NCBI GenBank assembly: GCA_934307185.1
Contig: CAKRCJ010000050.1
Span: 1-11,342 of the forward strand
Origin: an uncultured Roseburia sp.
GTDB lineage: Bacteria > Bacillota > Clostridia > Lachnospirales > Lachnospiraceae
Length of the DNA: 11,342 nucleotides
Direction of reading: 5' to 3'
A program made the position numbers and the translations under genes. The notes beneath the pieces are model-generated. The model saw only the letters and a program-made list of their open reading frames with translations, searched no databases and was not told the DNA's origin. This document shows positions 6,934 through 11,342 of the stretch, one piece after another. The stretch's first letter is position 1, and every line of letters starts with the position of its first letter.

Positions 6934-6942
6934 TGCTAGAAT
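6934..6942 (+). promoter_or_regulatory. Possible extended -10 promoter of xpt
   Basis: TGCTAGAAT is an extended -10 with a five-of-six match to TATAAT, 34 bases before the GTG of xpt. The -35 region is only a T-run. No purine riboswitch is seen, although Bacillus xpt carries one. The gene could instead be read from the promoter upstream of 6435, since no terminator separates the two genes. Confidence 0.4.
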
Positions 6943-6965
6943 AACAGAAAACAATACATATTTAT

Positions 6966-6972
6966 GAGGTGA
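6966..6972 (+). promoter_or_regulatory. Ribosome binding site fixing the GTG start of xpt
   Basis: GAGGTGA, a close match to the anti-16S consensus, lies four bases before the GTG at 6977. It supports this unusual start codon; the resulting N-terminus (MKELEEKIL) matches the start of known xanthine phosphoribosyltransferases. Confidence 0.75.
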
Positions 6973-6976
6973 CATT

Positions 6977-7558
6977 GTGAAGGAACTCGAGGAAAAAATT
7001 TTAAAAGAAGGACATGCCCTGACAGAAAACATTTTAAAAGTAGATGGTTTTATTAATCATCAGGTGGACCCGGTTTTAATGCAGAAAATTGGTGAAGAAT
7101 TTGCAAGACGTTTCAAAGACAACGGTATTACAAAGGTTGTTACCATCGAAAGCTCCGGAATTGCTCCGGCACTTATGGCTGCAATTGCATTACAGGTTCC
7201 GATGATTATATTAAAAAAACAGCCATCTAAAGTTTTAAATGATAATCTTCTTCAGACAGTTGTTACATCTTTTACAAAAGGAACCAGTTATGAATTAACC
7301 TTATCCCATCAGTTTATACAGTCCGGTGATAACGTTCTTATCATTGATGACTTTCTCGCAAACGGTGAAGCGGCAAGTGGTGCTATCCGGTTATTAGAGG
7401 AAGCCGGTGCATCCGTTGCAGGTGTTGGTATTCTGATTGAAAAGTCTTTCCAGCCCGGCCGTGAAAAACTAAATGCACAGGGTGTTACCGTTTACTCCCT
7501 TGCAAGGGTTTCTAAATTAGGAAAAGATTTGATTGAATTTATTCCGGAGGAAGAATAA
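6977..7558 (+). CDS. xpt: Xanthine phosphoribosyltransferase
   Basis: A 193-residue type I phosphoribosyltransferase that converts xanthine and PRPP to XMP, salvaging the base for GMP synthesis in the cytoplasm. The length equals that of Bacillus Xpt (about 194). Visible features are FINHQVDP near residues 25-32, which includes the asparagine associated with xanthine binding, the ESSGIAPA stretch (58-65) and the PRPP-binding loop [16 protein letters not shown] (120-135). The start is GTG with a strong GAGGTGA site. It follows the membrane protein gene on the same strand and ends 6 bases before a terminator. It competes for the product of a xanthine-producing hydroxylase or recovers xanthine supplied from outside; the nearby hydroxylase genes make this link notable but not proven. 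Confidence 0.95.
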   Translation: MKELEEKILKEGHALTENILKVDGFINHQVDPVLMQKIGEEFARRFKDNGITKVVTIESSGIAPALMAAIALQVPMIILKKQPSKVLNDNLLQTVVTSFTKGTSYELTLSHQFIQSGDNVLIIDDFLANGEAASGAIRLLEEAGASVAGVGILIEKSFQPGREKLNAQGVTVYSLARVSKLGKDLIEFIPEEE

Positions 7559-7597
7559 AAAAATGGCTGTACGAATGAATTTCGTACAGCCGTTTTT
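7553..7597. terminator. Bidirectional rho-independent terminator
   Basis: An 11-bp perfect stem, GGCTGTACGAA paired with TTCGTACAGCC, with a five-base loop occupies 7565-7591. An A-run precedes it and a T-run (7593-7597) follows it, so it can end transcription in both directions: xpt from the left and the zinc-ribbon gene from the right. The right-hand T-run directly abuts the stop codon of the minus-strand gene at 7598. Confidence 0.93.
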
Positions 7598-8743
7598 CTA
7601 TTCTTCTGCCGACGGACGACAGATAAAATTCGTGCGATAAACTTCACTTGCAAGTTTTGTTTTATTGTTTATTACAATGACCGATAAGATATTATTTCCT
7701 TCCGGAACTTCAATTGGTTCCGTATATAATTCAGAATCCGTGCCCGGATTTGAGCCGTCCCATGTATAATAAATACTGCAGTCGTCTTCTGCTGTAATTG
7801 TCACAAATGTGACACCTTCCACAGTTCCACCATCTGGTGATACTTTCGGATACCTCGGTGCAACTGCTTTTACTTTATATTTGGATGTTACAACATCACT
7901 GTAAATCCCTTTTTCATTCCGACAGGCAGCTTTTATGGTATAGCTTCCTACTTCGTCAAGCTCAATTCCGTCGTCCGTATAAAGAATACCATCTTCCGTA
8001 GGGTCAGAGCCATCAATTGTATAATAAATATCAGAGTCTTCAATGGAAAAGATAGTAACCTCTGTATAAATATCACAGGTTCCTGCATCTGGATAAAACA
8101 CAGGATTTGCTACAATATAGCCTGAAAAAAGCTCCAGTAAGTCCTTATCTGTCACCTGCGCAGCAAGTTCTTTTATCTTATCATACTGCCCCTTTTCCTC
8201 ATAAATGGTAATCAGTCCCTGATAGGCTTCTTTGTTTTTTTTGTCAAGCGTAATTGTCTCCATATAAAGAACCAGTGCAGATTCATATTCTTTCTGCTCC
8301 ATATACACATCTGCCATATCAATTCTTGCTGCAATATCATCCGGAGCGAGTGCAAGCGCATTTTTGTAATATGAAAGTGCATTCTCATAATTCCGGTCAG
8401 TCAGTTCTTTTGCTGCCATTTCCATCTGATAGTCATAAGAATTGTTGTTTTTATATTTTACATAAGCAATTGCTGCAACAGAAACACTGACAGCTGCAAC
8501 GGCTGCACACATAAGTATTATCCATGGTGTCTGCTTTTTTTTCTTTTTATGGTTTTCTGTCTTTTTTCTTGTGACATTTTCCTTCTGGTTGGAAGGATTG
8601 TTTTTTGCCTCCTCCGCTAAAAGAGCTTTCAGATAATCCTCTTCTAAAACAGAATAGTCATTTACCATTTGTGCTTCATGACCACATACAGAACAATATA
8701 GGCAGCCTTTTTTCAGCTCAGCTCCACATTTCGCACATTTCAT
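7598..8743 (-). CDS. Zinc-ribbon, TPR and chitobiase-C-terminal-like membrane protein
   Basis: A 381-residue protein of unknown function with a clear domain order. A zinc ribbon with cysteines 3, 6, 17 and 20 (MKCAKC, then CSVC) is followed by an acidic helix and a very basic stretch (residues 59-70). One membrane helix lies at about 74-95, TPR-like helical repeats at about 106-195 (YENALSYYKNALALAPDD, YESALVLYMETITLDKKN) and two CHB_HEX_C-type beta domains at about 213-292 and 296-375. Each beta domain carries the hallmark YYTxDGSxP motif (YYTIDGSDP and YYTWDGSNP). The topology predicts the ribbon inside the cell and the repeats plus beta domains outside. An AGAAAGGG site lies 6 bases before the ATG. 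It lies 52 bases after folD, probably the last gene of that operon. No enzymatic domain is seen; a surface sensor or scaffold is possible. Confidence 0.85.
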   Translation of the reverse strand: MKCAKCGAELKKGCLYCSVCGHEAQMVNDYSVLEEDYLKALLAEEAKNNPSNQKENVTRKKTENHKKKKKQTPWIILMCAAVAAVSVSVAAIAYVKYKNNNSYDYQMEMAAKELTDRNYENALSYYKNALALAPDDIAARIDMADVYMEQKEYESALVLYMETITLDKKNKEAYQGLITIYEEKGQYDKIKELAAQVTDKDLLELFSGYIVANPVFYPDAGTCDIYTEVTIFSIEDSDIYYTIDGSDPTEDGILYTDDGIELDEVGSYTIKAACRNEKGIYSDVVTSKYKVKAVAPRYPKVSPDGGTVEGVTFVTITAEDDCSIYYTWDGSNPGTDSELYTEPIEVPEGNNILSVIVINNKTKLASEVYRTNFICRPSAEE

Positions 8744-8795
8744 AGGAAACCCTTTCTAATTATACATCTTTTTTCTTGCAACAGATTACAGAAAC

Positions 8796-9638
8796 CTATT
8801 GCAGCTTGAGGCTTTCTACGCAATTATTCATTAACATTGCAATTGTCATTGGTCCGACACCACCCGGTACCGGCGTGATTGCAGATACCTTTGGTGCCAC
8901 TTCGTCATACTTTACATCTCCGCAGAGTTTATTATTTTCATCCCTGTGTATTCCGACATCAATTACTACGGCACCTTCTTTTACATAATCTGCTGTAACA
9001 AAACAAGGCTTACCGACTGCAACAATTAAGATATCTGCAGATTTGCAGATTTCCTTTAAATCTTTGGTTTTTGAATGCGCAATTGTAACGGTTGCATTTT
9101 CACGCAGCATAAGAAGTGCCATCGGCTTACCGACAATATTACTTCTTCCGACAACAACACAGTGTTTTCCTTCTATTGCAACATCAGAACGCTTTAATAA
9201 TTCGATGACACCGGCTGGTGTACAGGATACAAAGCCTTTCTCACCTATCACAAGTTTTCCGACATTCTGAGGATGAAATCCGTCCACATCTTTTTTGGGA
9301 GAGATTGCCTGTATAATTTTATCCGGATTTATATGTTCTGGTACCGGAAGCTGGACAAGTATTCCGTTGACAGAAGCATCCTCATTTAATTTTTCAATTA
9401 AATCTAATAATTCCTGCTCTGTTGTCTCTTCTGGAAGCTCGTAGGACAACGAGCGGATGCCAATGTATTCACAAGCCTTCTTTTTATTTCTGACATAAAC
9501 AGAAGATGCTGCGTCATTTCCTACCTGAACGACAGCCAATGCAACTTCTTTGCCCTGCTCTTTTAATACTGCAACTTTCTCTTTTAATTCGTCTTTGATT
9601 TCCTGCGAAATTCTTTTTCCGTCAATAATTTGTGTCAT
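8796..9638 (-). CDS. folD: Bifunctional methylene-THF dehydrogenase / methenyl-THF cyclohydrolase
   Basis: A 280-residue FolD that interconverts 5,10-methylene-THF, methenyl-THF and 10-formyl-THF with NADP(H) or NAD(H) in the cytoplasm. Visible features are SSVYVRNKKKAC (45-56) with the catalytic Tyr48 and Lys52, QLPVPEHI (96-103), KDVDGFHP (116-123), the nucleotide-binding loop GRSNIVGKP (164-172) and TPVPGGVGPMTIAML (255-269). Length is typical. The ATG is preceded by GAGG 8 bases away. It follows fhs by 32 bases with no terminator, the usual pairing in which Fhs makes 10-formyl-THF and FolD reduces it toward methylene-THF or runs in reverse. Cofactor preference is not evident from sequence. 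Confidence 0.96.
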   Translation of the reverse strand: MTQIIDGKRISQEIKDELKEKVAVLKEQGKEVALAVVQVGNDAASSVYVRNKKKACEYIGIRSLSYELPEETTEQELLDLIEKLNEDASVNGILVQLPVPEHINPDKIIQAISPKKDVDGFHPQNVGKLVIGEKGFVSCTPAGVIELLKRSDVAIEGKHCVVVGRSNIVGKPMALLMLRENATVTIAHSKTKDLKEICKSADILIVAVGKPCFVTADYVKEGAVVIDVGIHRDENNKLCGDVKYDEVAPKVSAITPVPGGVGPMTIAMLMNNCVESLKLQ

Positions 9639-9670
9639 ATTTTCATCCTCTAAATTTTAATTTTGGACAA

Positions 9671-11341
9671 TTAGAATAATCCGGTGATTACTCCATCGTC
9701 ATTTACATCAATTCCATATGCTGCCGGTTTCTTCGGAAGTCCTGGCATTGTCATGATTGCTCCGGTAACTGCTACCACAAAGCCTGCTCCGGCAGAAACA
9801 TATATTTCTCTTACATTAATAGTAAAACCACTTGGACGGCCAAGCTTTGTCTGGTCATCCGACAAAGAATACTGTGTCTTTGCCATGCAGACAGGAACAT
9901 GGGAAAAGCCCATCTCTGCAATGCGTTTTAATTCTTTTTTTGCTGCCGGCGAATAAGTTACACCATCTGCGCCATAAATTTCTTTTGCAATTGTTTCTAT
10001 TTTTTCTTCTAATGAAAGGTCATCTTTGTATAATACTTTGAAATGACTTTCTTTTTTCTCTAAAGTATCAAGCACTTTATGTGCGAGAGCAATTCCACCT
10101 TCGCCGCCTTTTTCCCAGACTTCGGAAAGTGCAAACTCGCAATCTCTTTCCTGGCAGAACTGTTCGACAAAGTCTGTCTCTGCTTTTGTATCTGTCACAA
10201 ACGAATTCAATGTTACAACAACAGGAACACCATATTTCTGTAAATTCTCGATATGCTTCCCAAGATTTACAATTCCTTTTTTCAAGGCATCTAAGTTTTC
10301 TTCTGCCAAATCAGCTTTTGCGACTCCACCATTATATTTCAAAGCACGGATTGTTGCAACTAAAACAACTGCATCCGGTTTTAAGCCTGCCATCCGGCAT
10401 TTAATATCAAAGAACTTTTCTGCTCCTAAGTCTGCACCAAAGCCTGCCTCTGTAATCACGTAATCTGCTAATTTTAATGCGGTTTTGGTTGCACGGACCG
10501 AATTACAGCCGTGTGCAATATTTGCAAATGGTCCACCATGGACAATCGCTGGTGTATGCTCTAAGGTCTGGATTATGTTCGGTTTTAATGCATCTTTTAA
10601 AAGAGCTGCCATAGCTCCAGTTGCGCAAAGGTCATCTGCTGTCACCGGCTTTCCCTCATAAGTATAGGCAACGATAATTCTTCCCAGACGTTTTTTTAAA
10701 TCATGCATATCATCTGCAAGACATAAAATTGCCATAATTTCTGAGGCAACTGTGATAACAAAGTGGTCTTCCCTTACCGTTCCATCCATCTTGCTTCCAA
10801 GGCCTACTACAATATTACGCAATACTCTGTCATTCATGTCAAGGCAACGTTTCCAAACAATTTGTCTTGGGTCAATTCCAAGCTCATTTCCCTGCTGGAT
10901 ATGATTATCAAGCAAAGCAGCCAAAAGATTATTTGCAGATGTAATCGCATGAAAATCACCGGTGAAATGTAAATTCAGATCTTCCATCGGTACAACCTGG
11001 GCATAGCCGCCGCCTGCAGCGCCACCTTTGATGCCAAAACAAGGACCTAAAGAAGGCTCTCTTAACGCGATGACAGCTTTTTTCCCGAGTCTGCCAAATG
11101 CCTGTCCTAACCCGACGCTTGTAGTTGTCTTTCCTTCGCCCGCCGGAGTAGGGTTAATGGCTGTGACAAGAATGAGCTTTCCGTCCGGATTATCCTTTAC
11201 ACGTTCCATCAGTTCATCTGACAATTTTGCTTTATATTTTCCATATAATTCCAAATCGTCCTCTTCAATTCCTAACTGCGCTGCCACTTCTCTAATGTGC
11301 AGCATTTTTGCTTCCTGTGCAATTTCGATATCACTTTTCAT
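9671..11341 (-). CDS. fhs: Formate-tetrahydrofolate ligase
   Basis: A complete 556-residue formyl-THF synthetase, which joins formate to THF using ATP. The start ATG lies one base from the window edge, so its promoter and ribosome-binding site are not visible. Signatures are the ATP-binding [12 protein letters not shown] (63-74), [20 protein letters not shown] (97-116) and [12 protein letters not shown] (328-339), plus the C-terminal [19 protein letters not shown] stretch. Length is that of the family (about 555-560). It forms a likely operon with folD. The enzyme is central in acetogens and purine-fermenting clostridia, but also occurs widely in gut Firmicutes as a supplier of formyl-THF for purine synthesis, so it does not by itself identify the metabolism. 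Confidence 0.97.
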   Translation of the reverse strand: MKSDIEIAQEAKMLHIREVAAQLGIEEDDLELYGKYKAKLSDELMERVKDNPDGKLILVTAINPTPAGEGKTTTSVGLGQAFGRLGKKAVIALREPSLGPCFGIKGGAAGGGYAQVVPMEDLNLHFTGDFHAITSANNLLAALLDNHIQQGNELGIDPRQIVWKRCLDMNDRVLRNIVVGLGSKMDGTVREDHFVITVASEIMAILCLADDMHDLKKRLGRIIVAYTYEGKPVTADDLCATGAMAALLKDALKPNIIQTLEHTPAIVHGGPFANIAHGCNSVRATKTALKLADYVITEAGFGADLGAEKFFDIKCRMAGLKPDAVVLVATIRALKYNGGVAKADLAEENLDALKKGIVNLGKHIENLQKYGVPVVVTLNSFVTDTKAETDFVEQFCQERDCEFALSEVWEKGGEGGIALAHKVLDTLEKKESHFKVLYKDDLSLEEKIETIAKEIYGADGVTYSPAAKKELKRIAEMGFSHVPVCMAKTQYSLSDDQTKLGRPSGFTINVREIYVSAGAGFVVAVTGAIMTMPGLPKKPAAYGIDVNDDGVITGLF

Positions 11342-11342
11342 C

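Noticed and set aside
6912..6976. Guanine/xanthine riboswitch upstream of xpt
   Set aside because: The 65-base gap is too short for the aptamer plus expression platform, and the conserved junction sequences are absent here and in 6360-6434.
8744..8795. Terminator or promoter between folD and the zinc-ribbon gene
   Set aside because: A TTGCAA/TTGCAG pair could form a weak hairpin, but on the transcribed strand it is followed by A's, not U's. A TATAAT at 8764-8759 has no suitable -35 and would leave only a 9-base leader that cuts into the ribosome-binding site.

Overview
The window looks like a chromosomal segment from a low-GC, spore-forming Firmicute, most likely a Lachnospiraceae-type gut Clostridium. 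I infer this from AT-rich DNA, strong GGAGG-type ribosome binding sites, the sporulation pair yqfC-yqfD followed by phoH, and the style of the proteins. No tRNA, rRNA, insertion sequence, CRISPR array or phage gene is visible. No stretch over 300 bases lacks a gene; the longest gap is about 110 bases.

Left block (1-6325, all minus strand, transcribed right to left): rlmH (23S rRNA methyltransferase); a three-subunit molybdenum hydroxylase of the xanthine dehydrogenase family (FAD, [2Fe-2S] and molybdopterin subunits); a MocA-like nucleotidyltransferase that probably makes the cytosine-dinucleotide form of its cofactor; yqfC; yqfD; and the first 55 codons of phoH. Gaps run from 21 bases down to overlaps, and no terminator is seen, so the block could be read as one transcript. 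The hydroxylase cassette sits between housekeeping and sporulation genes and is in parts clearly more GC-rich than its flanks, which suggests it was inserted there.

Middle block (6326-7597, plus strand): a divergent, interleaved promoter pair separates rlmH from a small two-helix membrane protein of unknown function. This is followed by xpt (xanthine phosphoribosyltransferase). A strong bidirectional terminator closes the block.

Right block (7598-11341, minus strand): fhs (formate-tetrahydrofolate ligase), folD (methylene-THF dehydrogenase/cyclohydrolase) and a membrane protein with a zinc ribbon, TPR-like repeats and two chitobiase-C-terminal-like domains. The block converges on the same terminator.

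A possible theme is purines and one-carbon units. The hydroxylase may oxidise hypoxanthine, xanthine or a related heterocycle, Xpt returns xanthine to XMP, and Fhs/FolD handle the formate and formyl-THF used and produced in purine metabolism. This link is inferred from gene order and known families. The hydroxylase substrate cannot be read from the sequence. I do not see a clear-cut new system. The least explained items are the two uncharacterised membrane proteins, the hydroxylase-sporulation operon arrangement and the probable leaderless start of rlmH.
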